A stretch of 64,000 nucleotides of DNA from Struthio camelus (GCF_040807025.1 NC_090942.1:67908911-67972910), one strand, 5' to 3'. Counted from the first letter of the stretch, positions 12,137 to 25,193 are shown. Program-made: numbers and translations. Notes: a model not told the origin generated them from the sequence alone.

Positions 12137-15100
12137 GTGAGTCAAATCACTTCTGACCGTGTCTTCTTGCTGTCTGAAAAAGCAAATTATGTTTTGTAAA
12201 TACTCCCAAACAAATAATAAATGATTAGACAATGTGATCATCATACACTGGGGTTTTCCAAAGCAAGGTGAGAGCTTTGTCTTGAAACCTGACAACCTTC
12301 AGAGGTTCCTTTCTCAAAATGTTGATGTAGACTCAGATTTACGAGGAGACTTCATAAAGAGATTTAAGCACATAAAAACCTACTGTATTCAGAAAGTCTG
12401 GTACAGCCTCCATTCAAGAAACAGTGGAATAGACTAGGACTGATCAGCCTGAAAGAAAACAACTTCAGGGTTTTATGATAGAGGTCTGAAAAAACAGTGA
12501 GGGTATGGAGCAAAGGATAGTGAACAGTATTTCTTTCTATAAATGAATGAAGGATATCAAATAAAATCTGGATTTAAAAAAAAAAAAAGGATTTAGAAAA
12601 AGCAAGAACTCTTCATGTAGCAGATGACAGACCTGTGGAACTCATTACTGAAGGATGTCGTCCATGCTAAAAGTATACAGAACTCGGAAGAGAAATTCAT
12701 GGAAGGTTAAATACAGGGAAACCGCGTCCAGCTTAGGAAATTCCCCTCAGCTGAAAGTAATTGGAGAATGGAAGGGACCTGGGGAAGGTGTCTTGCATGT
12801 TCTGTTCTTGTTCTTCTCAAGGCATCTACTCCTGATCACTGTTCCCTTACTGGTCATTCTTTTAGCCACAGGGAAGTCCATTCTCAATCAATCCTCAGCC
12901 TTCTCCAAGAAGGAAGGGCCAAAGAAGGCAGGGGAAAAAAACCAAATGAGTTTGGGAAAAAATGAATGGAAAAAGAGAGGAGGGCGAGGGTCACTCAAAA
13001 TATAAAAGGAGTGATGCCAAGGCCTTTGGCCACTAACTTCAGCACAAGCAGTAGTCACAAGGGCCATGCTGACTATTTGTTTACTAAGCAGAAAATAACC
13101 AATCAGATGAAACAGCAGTTGAGAGTATAGTGGTTTAATGTTGTAATGGGATTAGAAATAGTTAGGAGGAAGCAGATATTTCCATTACTTCAGATCACTA
13201 TTTTAGCATAGCGCTGTGTTGCCCAACATTGTCAAATGCAGTGTTACCACAAGATCTTCATCATGCGTATCCCAAACAGTGCTGATACCAGTGGTTAATG
13301 TGCAGCCCCATGTTTTCTTGCAATGAAACATTAAACTTATGCCTGCCTGGTATACAAAAATGAAGCCCCCGAGACTGCTGAAGAAAAAAATCAATCACTT
13401 TGGACTACATAAATCTATACTAGAACAGAAAGAACTGACCACCAGGATCCTACTTCTCCTAGTGAAGAAGACCGCACCTAGCCAGTGATGTATGTTTGCT
13501 CAGTTAATTCAGTATGTGGGCATATTAAGCATCAGCTGCCAGATAGGCCAGTCAAGACAGAGGAAAGTCTTGAGGACCGTGGAGCTGAGATGGCTGCACA
13601 GATGGCAGTTCTTGATGCACTCATTACCTGAAGCCCACAGGCTGAGTCAGGAACTGCTCAAGCTTCACCAGGTGCTCTTCAGGTGTGTACAGCTCCTGAA
13701 GGAATCCCACAGAGTGAATATCAAAACCGGATGCCCACAGGGAACCTGTGAGGTGTCCACCCTGTTAAATGCCTTCTCCTTTTTGAGGGCAGGAAGGGAG
13801 ATAACCGACCATCCCCTATATACCCCTAGTAGACGTCTCTGGCCTGATAAAAAGTTGTCAGAGATTCTGCGGCCCGGAAGCTTATGCAGAGAGACTGGGA
13901 CAAACTCTGGTGGTGTGGTCAGGGAGTGGTTTTCCCTCAGCCTTTTTCCCATATCCCAGTTTCCCTGCTATTTCTTTGCCATGATACTGGGTCTGGGAAG
14001 GGAGATCTGAGGAAGGGTAGTTTTTAGAAGAGTTTCAGCTCCTCAGACAGCACTGCAAGAGAGGCCAGACTGGGGATAGGTGTAGAAAGGAGCAGGGAAG
14101 AGACTGAGGGAGGGCAGTGCATGCTGTATATGGGAACCTGCGCAAAAGGAAGTGGGAGAAGGAGGGTGGAAAAGCACCTGTGTGCTGCATCTTTTCTGTT
14201 TCTTTTTTTCCCCTTTTTTTCTCTCTCTCCCTTTTTTCTACCTCTATTCTTCTTAACTAAGGGGGAGAGGAAGGAGGATAGAGGAGCAATAGGCGTTGGG
14301 AGGAGACTTCTTCCACTCGCTCTGGACAGCTGTTTGTGGGGCTGCAGCTAGCTATTGTGCAGTCTGGGGCAGAAGGAGCAGGGAAGGTCCTTCTGCAGCT
14401 AAAGGCATTGGATGTAGCAGTGACCACGGAGCCCCTGGGGTGCTTGAAGTTATGGGGAGTGCAATCAGGTATGCAAGGGGAGGCCTCCATGGTGACAGTG
14501 ATTCTTATTCTTTTTTTCTTCCCTTCCTTCTGGAAAGGGGAGAAGTTGGAGCTGGAGGGGCAGGGAGAGAGCTTCAGCACAGGAGCTGCTCCTCGGGCTG
14601 TGTCCAGAGCTGCCTGCCTGCTGACTTGCAGGAAGCTGCCGGAGCCCCCCTTCTCTACCTACTGGCTCCTGTTGGAGGCAGAGTACCAAGGGGGATGAAC
14701 TCCGGTTGTTTTTATGCATCATATAAAAGTGATACTGTATCTGAAGGGATTTACAACCTAGTGAACCTGTACCACTGCTCTAAACTGTGCATTTTTATGT
14801 CACTAACATAAAGAGTCATTACAGTATCATTAACAGAGGTTGGTTGACTGCAGATCCACAAGTAGATCAGCTTTCTCGGACTGTTCTGACTTTTTCACCT
14901 CTTTTATTCTCGTTTTTCCAAATATAGGATATACTTACCCACTTTTGCTTGTTTGACAACTGACTCTATAGAGATTGATAAATACGTTCACTATATGAAA
15001 CCAGATTTTTGATTTTCACATCAAAGCAAACTATAAGAAAGTCCAAGGAAATCGGAGAAAAAAACGGGCTATCAGTATTACGTACTGCTATATATGCTCA

Positions 15101-16478
15101 AGAGAGCTGAATTACAGCTGCTTTGGTAACCATAACTTTGTCTTTCCTGAGCCTTACGTGATTAAAGCAGCCATTTTTTTAAATTTGCATTAATGCCATG
15201 GCCTTGCATTTGTTGAAACTGATATCAAGAGAAGCCGCTTAACCAGGTGTGAATAAGCAAACTTGATTTACGATGCAATGGTAATCAATGTTGATCCAAT
15301 TTACCTCTTCCCTGAGAAAGATGGGGAAAGAAAGGTTTTTTTCAGGGAAATGATTTCAATCTTCTCTTTCTGATTTAGAAAAATACCCTTATGCAAGGAA
15401 GTGTTTAAACACAGGGGTTTTTTATGTTTATTTTCCTTTATTAAGGCCAGACGTGGCTTACCTTTTTTTAAATTGTTGCTTAGTCTGTTTTTATTTCCTT
15501 TTATCAGATTAAATTTCTATTTTGAAAATAAGACCATGAGATTATTTTCCCAATGTTTTAGCTGTGAGTGTAGGAACGTCACTTTTTCCTTTGTGGGCGC
15601 ATCACTTGGACAACATGATCCCCATGAGTGCTAATTTGAAGATACTTAGCCATCAAACAGCGGTGATCTCTGGCCTTTTCATACTCTATATTTAAAAGCA
15701 GATGACTTGCAAAAAAATGACCTGTTGTTAGTAGTCCAAAGAAGTTATTTACTGTTTTAAGTTTTAATACAGTCTTCTTGCCCATCTTTCTGTATCACTC
15801 CCATTGCCATCCTTATGTTCTGTGGCTTTTTTCCTTTGCTTCAACTTCAAGCTTCTTGTCTTCGTTGCTAAGGCTATTTGTAGCTCCATACCCCTTTTGT
15901 CCTCTCATTTCTTTGTTTTCCTCATTCTTTGCCACATCTTGTCAGATAATCAGTTGTACTAGCCTTTTTTCCAGTTTTCTTGATGTTTTGTCACCATCCC
16001 CATGCTTTCTTTAATGGCTGTCCTGTATATTAATGTTGTCTAGTTAACTCATATTTCCTCTTTTTTTTTTTTTTTAACCTCTGAAAGATGTTCTGCTTCT
16101 GTGATACCTACTAAATGTAGGCTAGCTAGAAAGGAGCAACCTGAATAGCAGCTAATCATAGCTGAGCGTACTCATGAAATTCTAAAAGGAAGAAGAGACA
16201 TTACTCTCCCAAAATCTGTCTTTTTTTTGTTATGTTGGGTTAGGTGATGGTGCTTTACAATTATGTGATTGAAGAAGGAACTGAATGGTTTTGAATTATT
16301 TCAGCTATACCTAAAGCGTGTCCTTCTAATGGCAAGCTAAGCATAAATACAGATACAATTGAATGCTTTTGTTGTTTACCTAATTTTTGTACACCACTTA
16401 TTTTTATATATTAAAAAAAATGTATATAAATGTATATATTCTGAATGAATAACAAGCAATTCCTTGTTTCTTTTGCAG
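12137..16478 (+). other. AMN1: AMN1 last intron
   Basis: This 4.34-kb intron has a GTGAGT donor and a TTCTTTTGCAG acceptor. A GC-richer, purine/pyrimidine-skewed block occupies about 13480-14720, with 171-172 codon open frames that I do not recognise. The rest is AT-rich unique sequence with a T run near 16061-16075. Confidence 0.85.
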
Positions 16479-16552
16479 ATCGTTCCCGAGATGTTTTAGA
16501 GCAGCTGGTTGTATCGAACAAAATCAAGCAAGTGACATGGACTGTTTACTGA
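16479..16552 (+). CDS. AMN1: AMN1 last coding exon (C-terminus and stop)
   Basis: The exon completes the split Asp and encodes RSRDVLEQLVVSNKIKQV followed by TWTVY and TGA at 16550-16552. The human C-terminus, as I recall it, is [22 protein letters not shown], so the end of the protein is essentially identical in pattern. The acceptor is TTTTGCAG. The three exons together encode the last 80 residues of a protein of about 258 residues. The gene runs plus and is convergent with ETFBKMT, whose stop codon lies 4.4 kb downstream, as in the human locus. Confidence 0.96.
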
Positions 16553-17968
16553 TGGCTATTTGTCTGTGTACATACAAGTGTGAAGTTTACAGATGAGAGA
16601 GCTGTTTCAGAAAACAGCCACCTCTGGAGAGTAGCTGCCCCGCTGGTGACTTTTGTATCAGCAGATGGCTTCACTCCCTGTTCCCGCCAGAGGTCTCTGT
16701 TGCCATTCCAGTCCTCACTCTGTGAGTCAGGGCTTTGTAGTGTCTCTGCTTAGAGCCTGGTCTTTCTTTGCATGGCTGGTCATACTGCATTAAGAAGAAA
16801 GTTAAATTATAATTAATATTACTATATCATCTCTCAGCCTCTTTGAAGGATCAGATTAGGCTACTACTTAACATCTTACTCTTAGCTACTTATACAAACA
16901 CATTTTAAGTAAGTTCCTGTCCTGAGTTTATAACCTGAGAGGGTAGTCACAATTAAAAATATCAAGCCCAAACATAGTATTAACACTTACACAGAAGTGT
17001 TTGTAAAATTGAGGCTTAAATCTGAAAACGGTGAGCAGACAAAACTAATAAATGAAAGTGGCATTACCAGCAGTGCAAGTATATTTTAAGTAGTAACAAG
17101 TAGTCTCCTTTCACTATATACTTTCCTGGGTCTGGAGGAAAAACAGTAGATACATTTATTTATGGTGGTACTAACGCTGCAATTTTGTTTTTTATTTACC
17201 ATCAAATACTTACTGGATCTTTACAGTTCCAAAACTACAGTCTGTGAACATATAAGCATAAAATTGTCTTGAAATTATCATTGTCATTTAAGGAGTTTCA
17301 GAATAGTAGTCATGACCAATAAGGGAATTCTGTATATTAGCAAATACTCATTTGCTTGGGTTTTTGCCTGTATTTCTATGTGAAAATCTTCAGCAGGAAC
17401 AAAATGCTGCTGCTCGTAAGCATAGCTGAAAGTGAAACAGGACCAGACGTAGGCTCTGCGCACATGAATCTCAGGATGGTAGAGTTCAGTTCAGTTCATT
17501 ACATCTACAGTGGCCTACAGAAATTGAAAATATATTTATCTGTATTGTTCAATTATAGTCATATTTAAAAGCAAAGTTCAGTTTCTGAAGTATAGATAAG
17601 TTTATTACATGATGTAGCAAGGGTCTTACCAAAATTGTAAGTCATATTCAGCGGGTCTGTTGAAGCAAGAAACAGCTAGAGATCTTTTATGATTTCTACA
17701 TTAAGCTTAAAAATGCTAGTCATTTTAGTGTTACACAGGGTGGGGGGTAGCACACTATGTTGATGTTCTGCATCTGGAACTAGCAGGACTTAGCTAGGGA
17801 GGTTTTACATGGATCTGGTGACACTTAGAAACCCATGAGTTTAGGTAACCATAAGGAATATGTTTACTTTATAATCCAACACTGTCACAGGCCACACTCA
17901 CTTCAGGTGTCACAGAAATAAAACAGTCTTCTAATCTATTTAAAGTTCAGGTCAAACTGCATGGAAGA

Positions 17969-18134
17969 TAGTAATACATATACATATACATATATATATA
18001 TATGTAGTAATACATATATATACATACACACACACACACACACGTAATATATATGTGTGTGTAGTAACACACACACACACACATATATATGTAGTAATAC
18101 ATACATACATACATATGTATGTATGTATGTATGT
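17969..18134. repeat. Compound TA/CA/CATA microsatellite with spaced TAGTAAYAC units
   Basis: Alternating blocks of (TA)n, (CA)n, (TG)n and (CATA)n are separated by four copies of TAGTAATAC or TAGTAACAC, starting at 17969, 18005, 18062 and 18092. The last block, 18097-18132, is a perfect 36-bp palindrome made of ACAT units meeting ATGT units. Open frames across it on the minus strand (Tyr/Cys/Val/His-rich) are artefacts of the repeat. Confidence 0.95.
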
Positions 18135-18667
18135 TGCATCCAGTAATATTAAAGGATATTATGAAGTCTGACAACAATCTCTGTTCTTCTCTTGGTTATA
18201 CGGGTTATGGAGGAGCAAATTCTATTTAGTAAATGTGCTAATGCATAATCTTCTTCAAACTCAGGTGCCTAAATTCCTAACTCTGGGTACCATGCAGTAC
18301 TATGGCTTAGTGCAGAGAGGACTGTGTTCTCATGATAGCTATAGGTAAATTGCACCAGTGCAAACCAGTCCTGCAGACAATAGTTGGTTTTGCTACAGTC
18401 ATAGCAACTCGCACCTAAAGGCTGTAACTGCAGCAAGTCCTTGGACCAAATAAAGACCTAAGAACCTAAATATATATTTAGTTTTAACCATCCATGTTTG
18501 AAAACGGGTTTTATTCCTTCTTTTTTGTCTAAAGACAAATTGCACTCTTTCCATAGTGGTGGCTGTAGTTCAGTAGGTAGCACCACTGACACGCTCAGTA
18601 GTCTTCTCAAACAACACACAAAGCTAGCTGTCCTTGCCGCAGGAAGTGTGCTGCAAAAAGAGTAAGT

Positions 18668-19072
18668 AGACTCATAAGATGGCTGAGGTTGGAAGGGGCC
18701 TCAGGAGGTCTCTAGTCTATCTTCCTACCCAAAGTAGAGCCAGCTCAGAGCTCAAACCAGGTTGATCATGGCTTTATCCAGTTGGATCTTGAAAAACTGA
18801 AGAGGACACAGCCCTAAGCAACCTCTCCCTGCAACCTGTTCCACTGCTTGACTGTTCTCACAGTGAGAACTTTCTTCCTTGTATCTAGTCTGAACCTCTT
18901 CTGTTTCAACTTGGCCCTCATCTCTCGTCTGTGCACTGCTGGGGAGAGTCTGGCTCCTCCTTCTTGATGACCTCCTTGTAGGTATGGGCAGGCTGCTGCT
19001 GGGTCCCCCTGAAGCCTTCTCTTCCAGAGGCTGACCAAGCCCAGCTCCCTCAGCCTCTCATTGTAGGGCATA
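18668..19072 (-). mobile_element. CR1 LINE, old 3' fragment
   Basis: On the plus strand the segment opens with the CR1 3'-end hallmark GAGGTTGGAAGGGGCCTCAG and continues as the reverse complement of the ORF2 C-terminus. On the minus strand it reads [20 protein letters not shown], then RFRLDTRKKVLTVRTVKQWN. The octamer tail is eroded and the sequence is clearly more diverged than the other two copies, so it is an older insertion of a different CR1 subfamily. It encodes nothing functional. Confidence 0.9.
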
Positions 19073-20378
19073 TAACCATACTATGGTTGCCAGATTGCCA
19101 TTTCAGGTGCTGCATCCAGAAGTAAAATTACAATTGGAGATAAAGTAAAGCAGCTAAAGATGGAAGACCACCAGAGTTTCTAACAGCAAAGGAACCTTAA
19201 AAAAAGAAATCCTATCTGCAGTGCTACGTGTAGTCTCACAGCCTAAGGTGGCCTTTTTTCTCCTTATTACCGGAACCTTGGTTTGTTAAGTTGGTGGCGA
19301 ATACAGTTTACATTCTTTCCTTAAAAATGCATGCAGATGTACTGTGTTCTCCTACCACCCCCTTCTAAAGGTAGAACGTTGTGGCATATCTTCACCTTGT
19401 GCTTAAAAGCCTGTACAACACAGACATAAATGATAATGCTGTATTCTTAGGTTTGGAAGTTTAATCTGGATCACTTTAAATCCTGCACTTCCAGAGGCTG
19501 AGTCTGCTCTCTCATGGGTTTGGTACTAGCTTAACTCCACTAGATTTTTTTTTTTTTTGATTCAGGTTAAATCAGAGTCAGTGTCAACAAATGTTTACAA
19601 GTATTGTTGGAAGTGGGAGAAGAACATCATGTATACCCTTACCACTCCATATTCTGTATTGTATTTGGATGTTGTTACTATTGTAAATTGGTGGATGAGA
19701 ATATTTATGTGTTGTTTCGAAGATTAAATTTTGTCTCTGACTGTTTTGGATAGTTTTAAAAGCTTGTTAAATTATATATTTGTGGCCATGTACATCAGCG
19801 TGAGTTCATAATCCTCCCACCTCATAAGCACCATGGTTTTCTGAGTGACTGTCATAAACTTTCTCACATCTTTAAGCTTCTACTGTATCACCTGGTATGT
19901 GGATAGTTGTAGATGCAGTGTGTTTCATTCTTCAGTTATTAGTTCTTCATTTTTGCTTGTTCAGTAGTTTACTGCAAAGGTGCTAATTATTGCAAGACTG
20001 CTCTGAAAACTTTGGTTTCTTCACAGTGTGGTGAGGATGATTCTGGAGGTGGTTGTTCAGACTCTCTTCGGGAAGAGAAGAAAAAGTAATTATATTTGAT
20101 TTTTTTTCTTCTCATTCCCTGTTTAGAAGCATCATGGAAAGAAAGATTTCTTCATTCTGCACCAGTTCCCTATCATGATAGGTTGCCTTTTTTTTCCCTG
20201 CAAGGTTAGGGAGCGTAGATCATTTGAATGTCCTGTCTAAATGCTAAAGTTACCCTACAGCTATTACTACTTAGTAAAAGTTACTAACAACTGGAATAAC
20301 TAACACAGTCAAGAAGGATGTCTTAGAATTATGCATGGTTCCTAAATGATCACTCTGGGGCTTAAAGGAAGAGTTGAC

Positions 20379-20384
20379 TTTATT
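20379..20384 (-). other. ETFBKMT: Candidate poly(A) signal for ETFBKMT
   Basis: A minus-strand AATAAA (plus-strand TTTATT) lies 558 bases beyond the ETFBKMT stop codon. It is the first canonical signal I noticed on that strand and would give a 3' UTR of about 0.58 kb. Usage is inferred, not shown. Confidence 0.45.
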
Positions 20385-20941
20385 TTAGAGGGGAAAAGGG
20401 AGATCCCAATTAGTTACATTCAGAAGGGATATCCAGGTAAAGAGCAAGGCACTTTGAGTTGAGTATGATATGAGCTAATAATCGAGCAGAGAGAGTTTCT
20501 TGAAGGATAGCAATAATTTTCTTTGTAAATGAGCTGCAGAAGTCTGAGAAGGGAGCGCAGTTATCTTTCAACCACCATCCTCCTCCCTCCCCACAGGTGT
20601 ATAGTGGAAGTCTAAAACATTTCACAATACCATCAAAGAGCGAGACTAATACATTAACATACATGAAAAACATCAAGCATGCAAACTCCTGAGCATAATT
20701 TATCTGTGGATTGGCACTTCAGTGCAGGTCAATTCAAATAAAGTTTGCCTGCTGTTTTTCTCAAACGGAGCCAAAGTCTTGACAAGTATAGCTGAAATCA
20801 GTACAGGAGAGGAACAGTAATCTACTGTGCATCAACAGATCTGTGCCAAGTTTAAGTCCCGTTTTCATTTTATACACTTTAAAAAACAAAACAAAAAACA
20901 ACAACCAAGTGAGACCAAATTACCAAATTATAAAGTGAGCC

Positions 20942-21306
20942 TTAACAGCTTTTAAAGCTATCTGAGGGCTGATAACTCCAGACAATACTTGATGTTAATC
21001 CATTGTTTTCTTGTCTAGTAGATTCAGGAAGTGAATATTCTACAACTTTGTGCAATTGACTGTGAATTCTGTGCCGTAAAAACTCATGCCTGCCAGGGTC
21101 ACCGATCAGCACTTTAGTTTGCCGTACCCTGATGCATTTCCTCAGCCAGTGATGAAGATCATCAGCAAGTTGTTCATCATAAAACATATCCCCTAGAAAA
21201 ATGAGGTCCCAGTTGCCCACCTCTGAATTAATGATGTTCTTAATGGTGATGGGGAAGGGATTCAGATGGTTCAATTCACAGTTTAAGATCATTGCCATTC
21301 CTGCAA
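20942..21306 (-). CDS. ETFBKMT: ETFBKMT coding exon 3 (C-terminal half of the methyltransferase)
   Basis: This exon encodes residues 151-271 and the stop (20942-20944). It contains GMAMILNCELNHLNPFPI, then WDLIFLGDMFYDEQLADDLH, then TKVLIGDPGRHEF, and ends VVEYSLPESTRQENNGL...VWSYQPSDSFKSC. The DMFY at 190-193 fits the (D/E)XX(Y/F) motif of the METTL family of protein lysine methyltransferases. The minus-strand acceptor is TTTTCTTCAG, and the split Ile codon (A|TT) joins it to the previous exon. The tail after WSYQP is slightly longer than the human protein as I recall it. An ATG further upstream in this frame lies in the intron and is not the start. Confidence 0.96.
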
Positions 21307-22047
21307 CTGAAGAAAAGTACATGAAAGTTAAGTTTTAGGATTCTGCCTTTCAGCCTCATTACAAATTTCAAACACTTTGACACAACTTTCAGTTTCAGTG
21401 CTTAGAGTATTTTTGTTTATCCTGTCTCACGGCTTCCATAGCCTTCACTATGCATCAAAATCTAGCATAAAAAGGTGGAATTTTATCCTCATCACACCAC
21501 TACATGGGAAAGAGCTATCTCATATTGGAAACCAGTGGCACTCCTGGATCAAACTGGGATATTCAGCTGCCTTATCTGTGGATACACTTCCTGCCTAATC
21601 AATGAGTAATTAAATTATGGATAGACTGAACGCAGAAGTCATTTAAGGGGAAATAAAATCTGAGAAAAAAATAGCAAAATCTAGGCCCTAACATATGAAC
21701 CTGCAGCAAAATGCTCTGCTCAGGTCCTAGGGAGAAACTAATTTATCCACCCGCTCTTGGAGCTCTCTTCCAAACCAGCTGTGATGAGGTGTAGGAAACG
21801 TGGTAGACACTTTGCTGTTTATTCTTTCTAAAGAGCTGCTCACATGGAGATACACTTCGTGTAAGGGAGCCTGGTACAACCCAGCTTCTAATACTGGCAA
21901 AATCCATTAATCTTTTTAGCATTCTTAGAACTCTATTTGGAAACCAAGTTTCTCCCAAATGGGTCAAAGAAAAGTTAATGCTAAATGTGCTTTAAAAAAA
22001 TAATAAAGATCTTTGCAGAGATTAAAAAAAAAAATACAAGGTCTTAC
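21307..22047 (-). other. ETFBKMT: ETFBKMT intron 2 of the coding region
   Basis: This 741-bp intron, read on the minus strand, has a GTAAGA donor and a TTCTTCAG acceptor. I see no repeat element or other gene in it. Confidence 0.9.
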
Positions 22048-22178
22048 TAGGGTCAATGTCGTTAGCAAGGACTTGGGATGCGCCACTCATCACAGCAGCT
22101 ATTGCTGTTGCTCCACATCCACTTCCAAGATCCAAAACTGATCGCCCTTTAACAACACACGGATTGTCTAAAATATAC
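22048..22178 (-). CDS. ETFBKMT: ETFBKMT coding exon 2 (SAM-binding motif I)
   Basis: This 131-nt exon encodes residues 107-151: YILDNPCVVKGRSVLDLGSG, then CGATAIAAVMSGASQVLAND and IDP. VLDLGSGCG at 121-129 is the glycine-rich motif I that binds S-adenosylmethionine in class I (seven-beta-strand) methyltransferases, and NDID at 146-149 is the acidic loop that normally contacts the SAM ribose. ETFBKMT (METTL20) is the mitochondrial enzyme that methylates two lysines of the electron transfer flavoprotein beta subunit next to its dehydrogenase recognition loop. All the motif residues I can check are present, so the enzyme should be active. Minus-strand splice sites are TTGACTTCAG (acceptor) and GTAAGA (donor). 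Phases match both neighbours. Confidence 0.97.
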
Positions 22179-25100
22179 CTGAAGTCAAAAGGAAAACTGT
22201 TAAAGCTATGAACACATTTATGCAGATTTCTCAGCTTTGTATTACACTGCACGAGCTTTCCTCTCATACATGTAATGAAGCATGATATTCTATAAGATAG
22301 ATTATTATTCCACATATGCTGCCGGCACGTAGCTCCTTGTTTGTCTCTGCTCATATAAAAAACAAAAAAACTATCCTCCTCCCTTCCTCTTCCCCCACAA
22401 GAAAAAAATCCAACCAAGTAAACAAGTTTGATTTCAGTCAGCTCAGTCTCTGACAGGTGAGCTTACGTAATAAATGGACACAAACTGTAAGGTGACTAAG
22501 ATGCTTGGTATCAAAAGCAGGAAATGGAAAACTGTTGATAAGCATTTGTAGAAATTGCAAGCAATCGGCCTGAAGAAACATGAAGATGGATTTGCAGTGA
22601 AGGTTCCACCCTCAAAAGACAAGGCTTCCCCATGCCCTACCATACTGCTTATACAGCTACTTGGAAGAAGATGATTTTCTCCTCTTTCTGAGTCATGCGC
22701 TTACATATGCAAATACTTCTAGTCTGCTTAATGTTCCTGAGTAGCAACAAGAAAATGAGACTATAGCAACGGTGAGCAGAAAGAATATCTTGACCTAATC
22801 ACTGATACCCACCCGCCAAGAGGAATCGGCGAGCAAAGCCTCTAGGCTGGAAATGCACAGGAGGAACAGACACAAGGCAAGCAGCGGTAACTATGAAATA
22901 CTGTGGGTCATATTGCCATTATTGTGGGTTCAGAACTTAACCAAAGGCCTAGAAATTCAGTCTTTTGTAAGGGTGCAGAGCCTTAGGTGACATAAATTAC
23001 TGTAAATTGCCATTATGTCTGTTAAACTGGAAACATGAAAGGAGTCTACATTTGTGTCATCTCCTAGCATGGAAGCTGATGGCTGACTTGAAACAGTCAC
23101 AGGCTGCTGGTAAGCACAACTTTCACAGATGTTCTAACGTAGAGAACCGTAACCGAAACGTTAAGACTGCTGTAAATGGCGAATGAACGTAAATGTCCAG
23201 GCGTGGAATCACCAGAAGGAATGGCAGAAGTAGGCCTAATAAGAACGTCAGGTGTTGCTGGCACTGAGATCCCAGCACATCTATATGCAGCTTCCCAGGA
23301 AACCCCGACTGAGAAAGACAAAAAGACACCCTACCCTCAAACTAAAACAAAGGTGCAAGGCATTAAGAGATAATGGCAGGGAAGCAAAAACCAGGACTAA
23401 AGCTATAGAATACCCAGATTAGGAATCCAGGAGACATGATGAGGATTCAACATCGCATGCCTCTTGTCTTCTGTGTCATCACAGGGAATCCTCTCTGGGC
23501 TGTGTGCTTGGACACTCACTACTTGATGCTTGTGAGTATGTGGCTATGAAATGAGTGAGTGAGACCGGTTTAGTTTTAATAAAAATCTCCTTCTCCTCTA
23601 AGGTCTGGCATGGGGCTTTGCTGCATTGTTACCCCAATGTTGCAGCATTATTGGCTACTCTTAAGATGTACAGATATGCCCTCTGATTCTGAGGGTACTC
23701 AGGAAGGGCATTTCTGCAGAGGCTCAGCAGCTCACCTGTCTGACAGTACTCCTCCTGTGGGTTTTGGTCCTTTGAGGACAGCACATGGTTGAAACAGGTT
23801 GGAGGAGAGGGATGGGACCTCCACGGGAAGTGCCCTACTTCCGCTTTCCATAGAAAGGGGCTGTACTTGCATTTGCAATGACTTTCCTGCAGTAATGTCT
23901 TTAGCCTGTGATCTGACCTAACGCTCTTAAGTGCCCTGTTTCTAGCGGAATGGTTCTCAAGTTACCTCTAATGGTTATGGTAACTCAAAACAACTGGAAT
24001 GTACTGTATACCCTGGCATGAACAGCGTACCTTATGCTGATGTTGGAGGCTGTTGTCAGACATGCTAGGTTAACAAGGGGTCTTAGGTTACTCTCTGAGG
24101 AATAGTCTGAAATAAATAGTAAATTTTTGATGCTGTGGAAATGCCAACTGTGAAATAAGCATAGCTGCAGAAACAGCATGTTTTCATGCTCCCTTTTTTA
24201 ATTTTTAATTTATTTGTACTTTTCCAGGTTATGCAAGTAATTTCTGACATTCCCATGTCATCGTAACAAGTGCATAAGCAATAGTCAATCATTTAGTGTT
24301 GCTACCAAACTATCTGGGCCTATGAATCATATGACAACAAAATGTGTAGATTACCTAATCCAATTATATGATATTTAAGAGCACTCTAATTCATCTAAAT
24401 GGCAGGGTAATCAACTCACAATTTGGAACTGTAAGACTCTTTCCCGGTGGGAAAAAGCCTTCCTGTTTCTGCTTTCTTGCAGAACAGTAAAGCCATAGCT
24501 CAGATATTCCCCTTTCATCTATGTGGGGATGACTGACAGCTTGTGCTCTTCTGTAACAATTAGAAACTTTTTCAGCTGCTCAAAGTGAGAGGTTTGACTT
24601 TACCAGAGAAAGGAACTCCAGCTAATTCCTGGGAATCAAGAATATCAAACACATTTTGACAGTAAGTGGCCAGAATCAAAATGCAGATTCTTACGTGACT
24701 AGAAGAAAAGGAGGATTCTTCAAAAACTCATTTACTGTTGGTCTATGAGCACTGAAACAATAGAGCTGCTGAAATCCTAAATGAGGAGACTGATTCAGGC
24801 TAATCAGCACTACAGAGTGCATCAGCATAAACCTACTTTTCCCAACAGAACCAGATACACATTCACACTTCTGTTTGTCTCCTACAAAAAAACGCCTTGT
24901 GCTATCACAAAATAAAAATTTTCCATTTTGTATTGACCATGAATGATATAATTAAACAGCTTGCTCAGTTTTGATGGCAACTGCATGGCTCTCCCAGAGA
25001 TCCAAATTCAGCCCTGTTGGCAACACATGCAGCTCCACTGAAGACAACAGGATTTCAGAGTTACTCTGCATATGGCAGGTGCTGAAACTTCACTGCCAGC

Positions 25101-25193
25101 CAGGAGAGATTGCTTCTCTACTGCATAAGGTCTGACATGCTCGCCAGCAGTGGACCTTACTTTATCAACTTTGGTGGTTTGTGTGCTGCATAC
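22179..25193 (-). other. ETFBKMT: ETFBKMT intron 1 of the coding region
   Basis: This 3.0-kb intron has a GTATGC donor and a CTTTTGACTTCAG acceptor on the minus strand. It is unique AT-rich DNA with no recognised element. Confidence 0.85.

Larger units (their letters stand above)
16553..20378 (+). other. AMN1 3' UTR and inter-gene DNA between convergent genes
   Basis: This is non-coding DNA after the AMN1 stop. Candidate AATAAA poly(A) signals on the plus strand occur at 17047-17052, 17917-17922 and 18449-18454; which is used cannot be decided here. The stretch holds the compound microsatellite 17969-18134 and an old CR1 fragment (18668-19072). No further gene is seen. Confidence 0.7.

Noticed and set aside
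17936-18177. Minus-strand frames of 67-76 codons rich in Tyr, Cys, Val and His
   Set aside because: They are translations of the TA/CA/CATA microsatellite.
18560-18605. tRNA-like A-box sequence (TGTAGTTCAGTAGGTAGCA)
   Set aside because: No B box, no cloverleaf and no acceptor stem follow, so it is neither a tRNA nor a convincing SINE head.
22443-22643. Minus-strand 66-codon frame next to ETFBKMT exon 2
   Set aside because: It lies in the intron, has no similarity to the methyltransferase family, and the phases of the true exons leave no room for it.
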